Positions 25,435 through 33,546 of a stretch of 64,000 nt of DNA are shown here, one piece after another; position 1 is the first letter of the stretch; each line of letters begins with the position of its first letter. Under the pieces are notes generated by a model. That model saw nothing but the letters and a program-made list of their open reading frames with translations. It did no database searches and was not told where the DNA came from. Position numbers and translations under genes: made by a program. Origin of the DNA: Noviherbaspirillum suwonense (GTDB taxonomy: Bacteria; Pseudomonadota; Gammaproteobacteria; Burkholderiales; Burkholderiaceae_D); assembly GCF_900182955.1 (NCBI RefSeq), contig NZ_FXUL01000012.1, forward strand, positions 1 to 64,000, read 5' to 3'.

Positions 25435-27621
25435 ATGTACCTCAGCACGAAAGCGTCCCCCCAGCAGGTCAGGGAAGCGTTGAAGGCGCGTGAAAACCGC
25501 CAGGAAATCGTCAGGGCCTTGTCGCATGGGCAGGTGTCGCGGCGGGACCTGTTGAAGTGGGGCCTGTTCACCGCCGGCGGCATGCTGGCAATGAAGGGCG
25601 GGCTCAATCCGTTCGTGGGCAATGCATTGGCCGATTCGATTCCGACCGGGCTGCCCCTGAGTCCGCTATTCGGCGTCAAGCCGTTCAGCGCGCCGCTGCC
25701 GCGCTGCGATGTCCTGAAGCGCAACCCGGTGTCGAGCCTGAGCCCGGCGCCGACCAAGGAGGCCAACACAACCGCGACCTATGACATCGCGCCTGCGCTC
25801 GTGGGCGGCAGCACCGGCTTGAAGGGGCCGGCGGAAGGCCGCCCGCCGGGGCCGATCTGGGCGCACCAGGGATGGGAGAAATATTCGCCGCAGGTGGCCG
25901 TGGAAGTCTGGCAGCGCGGCGCGTCGGCATGCTACGACTACAACCCGCAGGTCGACAGTTCGCTGAACAATGGCATCGATCCGAAGGCCGCGGTGCCGTG
26001 CAGCTTCCATCCGCAGTTTCCCGTCCAGAACCCCGGCAACCTGTGGACCTTCGAGGGCAACGCGCCGCCCAAGCTGCTGCTCGCCCGGTATGGCGAGCCG
26101 GTGCTGTTCAGGCATCACAACGACCTGAATCCCGATATCACCAAGAATGGCGGCTTTGGCCGCAACACCATCAGCACGCATGAGCACAATGGCCATCATG
26201 GCGCGGAAAACGACGGCTTTGCCGGCGCCTTCTTTTTCCCCGGCCAGTACTACGATTACCACTGGCCGATCGTCCACGCCGGCGTCAACAGCATCAATCT
26301 CGAGGCAGCCGACGCCAGGTGCGGCACGCCGGACGGCAAGGGCGGCATCACCAAGCTACCCGGCGACTGGCATGAGACCATGAGCACCCACTGGTTCCAT
26401 GACCACATGTTCAGCTTCACCGCGCAAAATGTGTACAAGGGCGTCGCGGCCATGTTCAACCTGTACAGCTCGCTGGACCGCGGCAATGAGACCATCAACG
26501 ACGGCGTGAACCTGAGGCTGCCCAGCGGCAGGGCCAAGGACTGGGGCAACCTGGACTATGACGTCAACCTGATGCTGGCGGACAAAGCCTTCGATCAGAG
26601 CGGCCAGATGGCATTCGACATCTTCGACTTCGACGGCTTCCTGGGCGACACGATGACGGTGAACCTTGCGTACCGGCCTTATTTCGAGGTCGAGCGGCGC
26701 AAGTACCGCTTCCGCATCCTCAACGCATCGGTGTCGCGGTTCTTCAAGCTGGCGCTCAGCGACGGCTCGCAGATCATCCAGATCGGCAACGATGGCAACC
26801 TGCTGCCCGCGCCGGCCTACCTGTCCGAACTCGACCAGCAGGGCATCGCGGAGCGTTTCGATGTCGTCATCGATTTCTCGCGTTACAAGAACGGCGACAA
26901 GGTCTACTTTGTCAACCTGGCCGAGCACCAGGATGGCAAGCGGGTGGCGAACGATCTGTCGCTGACCGAGGCGCTGTCGGGCAAGTCGCCCGACCCCTGC
27001 GTCGGCCGCTTCCTGGAATTCCGCATCGCCCGCAATGCCGCCTATCCGGACACCAGCCAGGTGCCCAGGGTGCTGATTCCCAACCCCGACCTGTCGAGGA
27101 TACCGGTGGCGCGCGAACGCACGATCGAGTTCGGCAGCGGCGCTGCCAGCCTGAAGACCTCGACCGCTGCGTCCGGCCCGTGGGGCTCGAAAGTGGATGG
27201 CGGCGCCATGCTGGCGGCGGACATCGGGCGCGTGTCCGCGGCGCCGAGGGCGGGCACCCGGGAAATCTGGACGCTGAAGAACGGCGGCGGCGGCTGGGAC
27301 CATCCGATCCACATCCATTTCGAGGAAGCCCAGATTCTCGCGCGCGACGGCAAGGCGAGCAATGTGCCGCTGTGGGAAAGGGGCCGGAAAGACGTGTTCC
27401 GGCTGCGCCCCGGCGGGTCGATGACGATCACGCTGCAGTTTCGCGACTGGGGCGGGATGTTCATGGAGCATTGCCACAACACGGTCCATGAAGACAACGC
27501 GATGCTGCTGCGCTGGGAGATCGACGATTCCGGCTCGCCGTTCCTGAGGCCGCTGCCGACGCCGATCCCGACGCCGCAGGGCGTCACGTTTCAGGCCAGC
27601 GTGCTGCCGAACGGCGCCTAG
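25435..27621 (+). CDS. Tat-exported multicopper oxidase
   Basis: A 728-residue multicopper oxidase. A twin-arginine signal lies unusually far in (SRRDLLKWGLFTAGG at residues 35-49, after a hydrophilic lead of 34). The four copper-binding motifs are present: HEHNGHH (near 250), STHWFHDHMF (near 320), HPIHIHFEEA (near 622) and MEHCHNTVHEDNAM (near 680), which also supplies the type 1 copper site. Such enzymes oxidise metals (Cu(I), Mn(II), Fe(II)), phenols or bilirubin with O2. AAGGAGG is well spaced from the ATG at 25435. It heads a plus-strand group with two small proteins, a SCO-cytochrome fusion and a MauG-like protein. Mn(II) or Cu(I) is a possible substrate, but nothing in the sequence fixes it. 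Confidence 0.88.
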   Translation: MYLSTKASPQQVREALKARENRQEIVRALSHGQVSRRDLLKWGLFTAGGMLAMKGGLNPFVGNALADSIPTGLPLSPLFGVKPFSAPLPRCDVLKRNPVSSLSPAPTKEANTTATYDIAPALVGGSTGLKGPAEGRPPGPIWAHQGWEKYSPQVAVEVWQRGASACYDYNPQVDSSLNNGIDPKAAVPCSFHPQFPVQNPGNLWTFEGNAPPKLLLARYGEPVLFRHHNDLNPDITKNGGFGRNTISTHEHNGHHGAENDGFAGAFFFPGQYYDYHWPIVHAGVNSINLEAADARCGTPDGKGGITKLPGDWHETMSTHWFHDHMFSFTAQNVYKGVAAMFNLYSSLDRGNETINDGVNLRLPSGRAKDWGNLDYDVNLMLADKAFDQSGQMAFDIFDFDGFLGDTMTVNLAYRPYFEVERRKYRFRILNASVSRFFKLALSDGSQIIQIGNDGNLLPAPAYLSELDQQGIAERFDVVIDFSRYKNGDKVYFVNLAEHQDGKRVANDLSLTEALSGKSPDPCVGRFLEFRIARNAAYPDTSQVPRVLIPNPDLSRIPVARERTIEFGSGAASLKTSTAASGPWGSKVDGGAMLAADIGRVSAAPRAGTREIWTLKNGGGGWDHPIHIHFEEAQILARDGKASNVPLWERGRKDVFRLRPGGSMTITLQFRDWGGMFMEHCHNTVHEDNAMLLRWEIDDSGSPFLRPLPTPIPTPQGVTFQASVLPNGA

Positions 27622-27692
27622 CAGGCGCGTCCGGCGAGGCCTGCAGCCAACGCAATGCAATGCAACGCAACCGTCAAAGACCGAGGTTCATC

Positions 27693-28172
27693 ATGAACAT
27701 GCACCGCTTCCGCAGCAGCCTGTCCAATGCCGTCCCGCCTGCCTTGATGGCAGCCGTGCTGATCGCCGCGCCGATGGCGGCCCAGGCGATCACGTCCATC
27801 CCGCCGACGTCGGTCGCAGTCAGCGGCAACGTCTCCGACGCCGCCGAAAACGTCAAGTTCAACGGCAACATCGCGGTGGAAGGCAAGGTCATCGACGACC
27901 TGGTCTTCAACAGCCCGCAGGTGCTTGAACTGGTGATCGACTTCAGCAACGTCAAGGGGGTGGGCAACAAGACCGGCAAGCAGTACGTCAACAGCGCGCA
28001 GGCCATCCTGCACCGCCCGCTGAAGTCGAAAGACATCGTCGAGGTGACGCTGCCGTTTTACTCGGAGAGCGACCCGGCGGACTCGCGCGCCGTCATCGCG
28101 TCGTTCGAAGTCTCGTTCAACGGCGCCAACAACGTGAAGATGAAACTGGACTTAAAGCCCGCCAAGTTCTAG
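27693..28172 (+). CDS. small exported protein of unknown function
   Basis: A 159-residue protein with a Sec-type signal peptide (VPPALMAAVLIAAPMAAQA, cleavage near residue 30). The mature part is polar and rich in alternating strand-like segments (SVAVSGNVSDAAENVKFNGNIAVEGKVIDDLVF, VEVTLPFYSESD), with no cysteine and no recognised domain. It lies 72 bases after the multicopper oxidase and 49 before the SCO-cytochrome gene, so it is very likely co-expressed. The position invites the idea of a partner or substrate of the oxidase or of the di-haem protein; that is inference only. Confidence 0.75.
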   Translation: MNMHRFRSSLSNAVPPALMAAVLIAAPMAAQAITSIPPTSVAVSGNVSDAAENVKFNGNIAVEGKVIDDLVFNSPQVLELVIDFSNVKGVGNKTGKQYVNSAQAILHRPLKSKDIVEVTLPFYSESDPADSRAVIASFEVSFNGANNVKMKLDLKPAKF

Positions 28173-28220
28173 CCGGAATGGCGACGCGGCCGGCGGCTTC
28201 TTTTTCGATGGGAATAGCAC

Positions 28221-29216
28221 ATGAACTTACCGACATTTCAACGAACTGTGCAGCGCTGCCGGCACGCCGGGGCGCTCGTCCTTGGGCTTGTCGTCGCGGC
28301 CGGCGGCCTGGGCGCAGGCGCCGCGTCCGCCGCGGCCAGGTGGGGCGCAGACTACTTCCCCGACGTGACGCTTACCACGCATGAAGGCAGGCCGGTCCGG
28401 CTTTACGATGACCTGCTCAAGGGGAAAGCCGTGGCCATCAACGTGATCTACACCAGCTGCACCGACGAATGTCCGCTGGAGACGGCGCGAATGGCGGAGG
28501 TGCAGCGGCTGATCGGGCAACATGCGGGCAAGGACGTGCTGTTCTACTCGATCAGCATCGACCCCGAGCATGACACGCCTGCGGTGCTCAAGGCCTATGC
28601 CGAGAAGTTCAATGTCGGACCGGGCTGGCTGTTCCTGACCGGGAAGAAGGACGACATCAAGCTCGTGACCCGCAAGCTGGGACTGTCGCGCAGCAGCGAC
28701 GCGGCCAATCGCGACGGCCACGCCAGCAGCCTGATGCTGGGCAACGAGCCGGCCGGCCAGTGGATGCGCAATTCGGCCGTCGACAACCCGCGCTTCCTCG
28801 CCGCCACCATGGGCAACTTCTTCGGCTGGGCCAAAGATGCGCCGGCTGCCAGCTATGCCGCCGCACAGGCGCTCGACGTGACCCGCGCGCAATTCACTTT
28901 CCAGAGCCGCTGTGCGGCATGCCACACCATCGGCGACGGCGACCGGATCGGGCCGGACCTGATGGGCGTGACGGAACGGCGGGAGCGGGGCTGGCTCGAT
29001 CGGTACCTGCGCGAACCGGAGAAAGTGCTCGCCGCCGGCGACCCGACCGCCAAGGCCCTGTTTGACAAATACCGCCAGGTCCGCATGCCCAACCTGAAGC
29101 TGGGCGAAGAAGACGTCGATGTGCTGCTTGCCTATATCAAGACGGCAAGCGCGCAACGGACGCCGGCCGCGCCATCGGCGCGGCAAGCGCACGGGCACCA
29201 GCACCACCACCACTGA
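28221..29216 (+). CDS. SCO1/SenC-cytochrome c fusion with histidine-rich tail
   Basis: A 331-residue exported protein. A signal peptide (to about residue 38) is followed by a thioredoxin-fold SCO domain with the copper ligands C80 and C84 (YTSCTDECP) and H167 (NRDGHASS). A class I cytochrome c domain comes next, with haem site C231-A-A-C-H235 and M289 (VRMPNL). The last residues are HGHQHHHH. SCO proteins deliver copper to, or reduce thiols of, copper-oxidase sites. Here a haem domain in the same chain could pass electrons, and the histidine tail could hold copper. It lies between the two small-protein genes in the oxidase group, so it may mature the multicopper oxidase rather than cytochrome oxidase. 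Confidence 0.88.
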   Translation: MNLPTFQRTVQRCRHAGALVLGLVVAAGGLGAGAASAAARWGADYFPDVTLTTHEGRPVRLYDDLLKGKAVAINVIYTSCTDECPLETARMAEVQRLIGQHAGKDVLFYSISIDPEHDTPAVLKAYAEKFNVGPGWLFLTGKKDDIKLVTRKLGLSRSSDAANRDGHASSLMLGNEPAGQWMRNSAVDNPRFLAATMGNFFGWAKDAPAASYAAAQALDVTRAQFTFQSRCAACHTIGDGDRIGPDLMGVTERRERGWLDRYLREPEKVLAAGDPTAKALFDKYRQVRMPNLKLGEEDVDVLLAYIKTASAQRTPAAPSARQAHGHQHHHH

Positions 29217-29359
29217 ATGACGAATGGCCGCAGCGCCGTCCAGGGCACGGCCTTCAAGACACAGCATGCCGTCGCGCGGCAGGAAAGGCCGCACGGCGGC
29301 AGAGCTGCCTGATGCACCGGGCACCGAATGCAAAACCGCTTTTTTGAAGGAGATGCCAC

Positions 29360-29695
29360 ATGCAGGCTGACCGCGAACTCGACGGACACGGACGGGCAGG
29401 CGAATGCGCGCGGTCGATTGCGCTTCCGAATTCACATGGCGGTCCGGGCAAACGCGCCGCACCGCGCAGCGTTCGCGCTGTCGCCGCGGGCGTGGCGCCT
29501 TCCGCCCAGTGCGCATTCCCGATAAGCCTCGTGCTCGCCGTGACGCTGCCGCAAGCGGGCAGCGGGCCGATTGCACCCGGCGGCGGCGTCATTCCGGCTG
29601 GCGGCGCCATCGCCACCGCGGGAACAGTCGAGTTCAGCGGCGCCCGCATCAATCCGGACAACGCTTCGGCCGCCGTGACGATCCAGGCCAGGTAA
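29360..29695 (+). CDS. hypothetical small protein
   Basis: A 111-residue frame whose ATG follows a strong GAAGGAG. The first 50 residues are basic and without family resemblance. A hydrophobic stretch (AFPISLVLAVTLPQA) is followed by a glycine/alanine-rich tail with repeated GG(G/A)xI pattern (PIAPGGGVIPAGGAIATAGT) and a strand-like end (GTVEFSGARINPDNASAAVTIQAR). The late hydrophobic stretch may act as an internal export or membrane signal. It sits between the SCO-cytochrome and MauG-like genes on the same strand. Coding status rests on the ribosome binding site and position. Confidence 0.5.
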   Translation: MQADRELDGHGRAGECARSIALPNSHGGPGKRAAPRSVRAVAAGVAPSAQCAFPISLVLAVTLPQAGSGPIAPGGGVIPAGGAIATAGTVEFSGARINPDNASAAVTIQAR

Positions 29696-29772
29696 CCCTT
29701 GCAATGCAACGGGAAGCGCCCGCCAGGCGCGCGGTCCATTGCCTTGCCTTTTAACTGCAGAGAGAAGAAACA

Positions 29773-31830
29773 ATGACCTTGTCCACGCCCCTTCTTACGC
29801 TTTCAGCGAGGCGCTTGCGGAACCATCCGCTGCCTTCGGACCGGCCTTCGTCGCGCGGTATACGCGCTCTTGCCGGCATCCTGGTTACGTTCTGCCTCGG
29901 CGGCGCCGTGTCTGCCGAACCTGCCGTCAGCGCGCTGTCCCTCAAGTCCGTTCCGATTCCAGGCCCGTCCCATGCGCTGTTGTCCCAGTTCGTCGCCGAC
30001 AAGACCGCTGCCATCCAGCTCGGCAAGGCGCTGTTCTGGGATGCGCGGGTCGGCAGCGATAACAAGACGGCTTGCGCGACCTGCCACTTCGCCGCCGGCG
30101 CCGACACGCGCGTCAGGAACCAGGTCAGCCCCGGCCTGCTGCGCCTGTCGCCGGGACCGGACCGGACCTTCCAGCTTGGCGGTGCGCCCAACCACAAGCT
30201 TTCCGCCGATGACTTTCCCTTCACCAGGTATGCCAGCCTGAACGACGCCGGTGCGCGCCTGTCGGACCTCAACGACGTCGCTTCGTCGGCCGGCGTATTC
30301 ACGACGGCGCAGGACGGCCTTGTCACGGTGAGCAGCAGCGGCGGCCCGGACAACTGCAGCTATGTGGCCGACGACGTAATCGGCCATGGCGGCGACGGCT
30401 TCAATATCGGCGGCGTGAACACCAGGCGCGTCGAACCGCGCAATTCGCCGTCGGTGATCAATGCCGTGTTCAATTTCCGCAACTTCTGGGATGGCCGGGG
30501 CAACAATGTGTTCAACGGCGGCGACCCGTTCGGCGCCCGTAACCCGCAGCCGCTGGTCTGGAAGCGCGTCAATGGCGTGATGGTGCGCGTGCCGGTGCTT
30601 CTGCCTTCGTCGTCGCTGGCGTCCCAGGCATCCGGCCCGCCGCTGTCCGGGACCGAAATGAGCTGCCGCAACCGGGCGTTCGTGATGCTGGGCCAGAAGC
30701 TGCTCGACCAGGACATCCTGGCAGGGCAGGCCATCTCGCCGAACGACAGCGTGCTCGGCAAGCATGCGAAGTCGAACCGGCCCAGCTATCGTCACCTCGT
30801 GAAGCAGGCATTTCGCCCGGAATGGTGGAACGCGCCGTCGACCGCGCGCTTCACCAATGCCGACGCGCGGGCGGCCGCCTCGATGGACCTGGACAAGCCG
30901 GCGCAGTTCCGGCAGGCTTTCGGCGTCGACGTCGGACAGGCCGAGCTGAACTTCAGCCTGTTCTTTTCGCTTGCGATCCAGCTCTATGAAAGCACGCTGG
31001 TTTCCGACGACACGCCGTTCGACCGCTATGTCGCCGGCGACAGCAAGGCGCTGGACGAAAGCCAGAAGGCGGGCCTTGCCATCTTCATGGGCAAGGGACG
31101 CTGCATCAATTGCCATGGCGGCGCCGAACTCAGCAATGCATCCTTTCGCAACGTGACGAGCCAGCGGCTGGAACGCATGGCGATGGCGAACGGCGCGAGC
31201 AAGGTCTATGACACCGGCTTCTATAACATCGGTGTCCGGCCCTACGGCGAAGACGTGGGCGTGGGCGGCACCGATCCCTGGGGCCAGCCGCTGTCGGAAA
31301 GCATGATGGCGCTGAGCAGCCTGTCCAAGCTGCTGGGCAATGACTTCAGCAGCGCCCGAAACCCGGCGCCTGCCGGCCCCGATGACGTCAGCGTGATGGG
31401 CGCATTCAAGACGCCTGGCCTGCGCAACGTGGAATTGACCGGCCCGTATTTCCACAATGGCGGCAAGTCGACGCTGATGCAGGTGGTCGATTTCTATAAC
31501 CGCGGCAGCGATTTCGCCGCTGAAAACCGGTCCTACCTTGCGCCCGACATCCAGCCGCTCGGCCTGACGGAACCGGAAAAGATGTCGCTCGTGTCCTTTC
31601 TCGTTTCCCTGACCGACGAACGCGTGCGCTGGCGGAAAGCGCCGTTCGACCATCCGTCGCTCTGCCTGCCGCAGGGGGCAATCGGCGATACGCTGTGGGT
31701 CAAGCCGGATGCGGCAAATCCGGCGAACGCTGCCGACGACCTGTCCGGCGCATGCATGGGCGAAGTGGGCGCGTCCGGAAGCGGCGCGCCGCTCGGCACC
31801 TTCCTGTCGCTGCCGCCGGGCCGCCATTGA
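29773..31830 (+). CDS. large MauG/cytochrome c peroxidase-like di-haem protein
   Basis: A 685-residue exported c-type cytochrome. After a signal sequence ending near AVSAEP (residue 50), the first haem site is C101-A-T-C-H105 and the second C444-I-N-C-H448 (GKGRCINCHGGAEL). The elements LGKALFWDARVGSDNKTACATCH and FKTPGLRNVELTGPYFHNGG are typical of bacterial di-haem peroxidases and MauG. It is nearly twice the usual length, because the spacer between the haems is about 340 residues instead of about 150. MauG-type members use high-valent haem to oxidise protein residues; peroxidase members reduce H2O2. GAGAGAAG precedes the ATG. It closes the multicopper-oxidase group. Confidence 0.87.
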   Translation: MTLSTPLLTLSARRLRNHPLPSDRPSSRGIRALAGILVTFCLGGAVSAEPAVSALSLKSVPIPGPSHALLSQFVADKTAAIQLGKALFWDARVGSDNKTACATCHFAAGADTRVRNQVSPGLLRLSPGPDRTFQLGGAPNHKLSADDFPFTRYASLNDAGARLSDLNDVASSAGVFTTAQDGLVTVSSSGGPDNCSYVADDVIGHGGDGFNIGGVNTRRVEPRNSPSVINAVFNFRNFWDGRGNNVFNGGDPFGARNPQPLVWKRVNGVMVRVPVLLPSSSLASQASGPPLSGTEMSCRNRAFVMLGQKLLDQDILAGQAISPNDSVLGKHAKSNRPSYRHLVKQAFRPEWWNAPSTARFTNADARAAASMDLDKPAQFRQAFGVDVGQAELNFSLFFSLAIQLYESTLVSDDTPFDRYVAGDSKALDESQKAGLAIFMGKGRCINCHGGAELSNASFRNVTSQRLERMAMANGASKVYDTGFYNIGVRPYGEDVGVGGTDPWGQPLSESMMALSSLSKLLGNDFSSARNPAPAGPDDVSVMGAFKTPGLRNVELTGPYFHNGGKSTLMQVVDFYNRGSDFAAENRSYLAPDIQPLGLTEPEKMSLVSFLVSLTDERVRWRKAPFDHPSLCLPQGAIGDTLWVKPDAANPANAADDLSGACMGEVGASGSGAPLGTFLSLPPGRH

Positions 31831-32191
31831 CCGCGTGGCTGGCGGGGAGGGGCACCATATCGTCGAAGGCGACCGGGAACCGGGCCCTTTGCCACTGCCT
31901 GTCCGGCGGAGCAGCCTGGAACGGCGCGTCGGACAGAAAGACGAGGGGAGCAGCACGGTCGGCGCAGTCCAGCGGCAAGCATGCAAATGGCGGACATTGG
32001 CACGGTTGGCCTGGCCAGGCGGTCATGCCTGGCCAGGCCGCGAACCCCGATGAAACGCGGCAGCGCGATCAAACCGGTGCGCCAGGGCGCGCAATCAGGA
32101 CGTTTTCTGCAAGCATTCTTGGCATATCTCAATTTCCCGTTGCTGAAGCTCACTGATAGTGGATTGCTGGAGAAGAAAGCGAGGGATTCGG
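31831..32191. other. intergenic stretch between the oxidase group and the two-component genes
   Basis: 361 bases without a convincing gene. It contains the perfect inverted repeat listed separately. The promoter of the kinase-regulator pair should lie here but I could not place it; a TTGGCA near 32129 lacks a -12 partner at the right distance. Confidence 0.4.
32008..32039. repeat. perfect 13-base inverted repeat
   Basis: GGCCTGGCCAGGC (32008-32020), loop GGTCAT, then GCCTGGCCAGGCC (32027-32039). Each arm is itself palindromic in its core (CCTGGCCAGG). No T run follows, so it is not a typical intrinsic terminator. It could be a stable RNA hairpin stabilising the oxidase transcript or separating it from the regulator genes, or a protein site. 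Confidence 0.7.
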
Positions 32192-33544
32192 ATGGGAGTC
32201 AAACCCGGGCATGCATCAGGCGAGCCATATCAGTTCAAGCGCCGCTTCCTGTGCGTCAGCCTGCTCGTCATTGCAGTGGTCACGGTCCTGTCATCCATCC
32301 TGCTGTCGCGTTTTCTCTCCGCAAGGCTGCTGATGCAGGATGCCGAAGCGATGCGTGCCTTTGTGCACGGCATCGTGGTGGTGGAACAGGCGAGCGACTA
32401 TTTCCTGGGCGAGCGGGACCAGGATGAAAATATTGAGGAATTGTTCAAGCACATCGCGTCCATGCCGGACGTCGCTCGCGCCAATGTCTATGGGAAAGAC
32501 CAGCGCCTGCTCTGGTCCAGCAATCGCCAGATCATTGGGCAGCGGTTCGACAGCAATCCCGAACTGGAAGAGGCGCTGGCCGGAAAGCTGCTGATCAAAA
32601 GCGGCAAGGTGGGCGACCATGACAAGCCCGAGCACGTCGCGCTGGGCAACGAGCAGTTGCGCTTTGTCGAGATCTATATTCCGGTCAGCCAGGGCGAGAC
32701 GGGCAACATCATTGGCGCCGTCGAGGTCTACCGGCTTCCTTACGCACTGTTCGCCACGATAGACCAGGGCCAGCGGATCATCTGGATCAGCGCCATCCTG
32801 GCCGGCTTTCTTCTGCTCGCGGCCGTCTACGGCATGGTGCGGCGGGCCGACCAGGTCATACGCAGCCAGCAGAGCCGGCTGGTGGAGACCGAGACCCTGG
32901 CGGCGCTGGGGGAAATCGCGTCCGCGGTGGCCCACGGCATACGCAATCCGCTGGCCTCCATCAGGTCGTCGGCCGAACTGTGGCATGACTCGAGCGAGCC
33001 TGGCGTGCATGAGTCGGCGCGCGACATCATGTCCGAGACCGATCGCCTGGAAAAGTGGGTAAGGGAACTGCTCACCTATTCGCAGCCTCTCGAAGACCAG
33101 ATGACCGCGCTGAGGCTGCCGCCCATCATCCATGAAAGCGTGACCAGTTTTGCGCGCGAGTCCGAGCGCCGGGACGTCCGCATCAAGGTGCAGATCAACG
33201 AGTGCCTGCCGCCCATTGCCGGCGATCCCGCACTGCTGATGCAGGCCTTCAACAACCTGATCGCCAATGCGCTTGAAGCGACCGGGCCCGGCGGTGAAAT
33301 CATCATCAGCGGCGCTTCCGTCTCGAAGCACGTCGAACTGGCATTCACCGACAACGGCGCCGGCATTGCGCCTGAGCGAATGGCCCAGGTGGGAAACACC
33401 TTTTATACGACCAAGCGCAAGGGACTGGGCGTGGGGCTCGCGCTGGTGCGGCGCATCGTCAAACGTTTCGGCGGCACCGTCGTCATCGCGAGCCGGCAGG
33501 GCGTCGGCACCACCGTTACACTTTTTCTTCAGCGCGCATATTAA
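32192..33544 (+). CDS. NtrB-like membrane histidine kinase
   Basis: A 450-residue sensor kinase with two membrane helices (about 19-41 and 196-216) flanking an extracytoplasmic sensor region of some 150 residues. It has a HisKA dimerisation domain with H248 (LAALGEIASAVAHGIRNPLASIRSS), and an ATPase domain (NNLIANALEATGPGG, DNGAGI, TKRKGLGVGLALVRRIVKRFGG). GAGGGA precedes the ATG at 32192; an in-frame GTG 11 codons earlier lacks one. The stop is two bases from the start of the sigma-54 regulator gene, so the two form an operon. The sensed signal is unknown; position suggests an extracytoplasmic redox or metal cue. Confidence 0.9.
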   Translation: MGVKPGHASGEPYQFKRRFLCVSLLVIAVVTVLSSILLSRFLSARLLMQDAEAMRAFVHGIVVVEQASDYFLGERDQDENIEELFKHIASMPDVARANVYGKDQRLLWSSNRQIIGQRFDSNPELEEALAGKLLIKSGKVGDHDKPEHVALGNEQLRFVEIYIPVSQGETGNIIGAVEVYRLPYALFATIDQGQRIIWISAILAGFLLLAAVYGMVRRADQVIRSQQSRLVETETLAALGEIASAVAHGIRNPLASIRSSAELWHDSSEPGVHESARDIMSETDRLEKWVRELLTYSQPLEDQMTALRLPPIIHESVTSFARESERRDVRIKVQINECLPPIAGDPALLMQAFNNLIANALEATGPGGEIIISGASVSKHVELAFTDNGAGIAPERMAQVGNTFYTTKRKGLGVGLALVRRIVKRFGGTVVIASRQGVGTTVTLFLQRAY

Positions 33545-33546
33545 TC

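Noticed and set aside
29803-31986. 727-codon open frame on the minus strand opposite the MauG-like gene
   Set aside because: It is a complement-frame shadow typical of G+C-rich coding DNA: Arg/His/Ala-rich, no family, no ribosome binding site. The plus strand has two haem motifs and conserved di-haem peroxidase segments.
32129-32153. TTGGCA with TTGC downstream before the NtrB-like kinase gene, considered as a sigma-54 promoter
   Set aside because: GG and GC are about 19 bases apart instead of ten.
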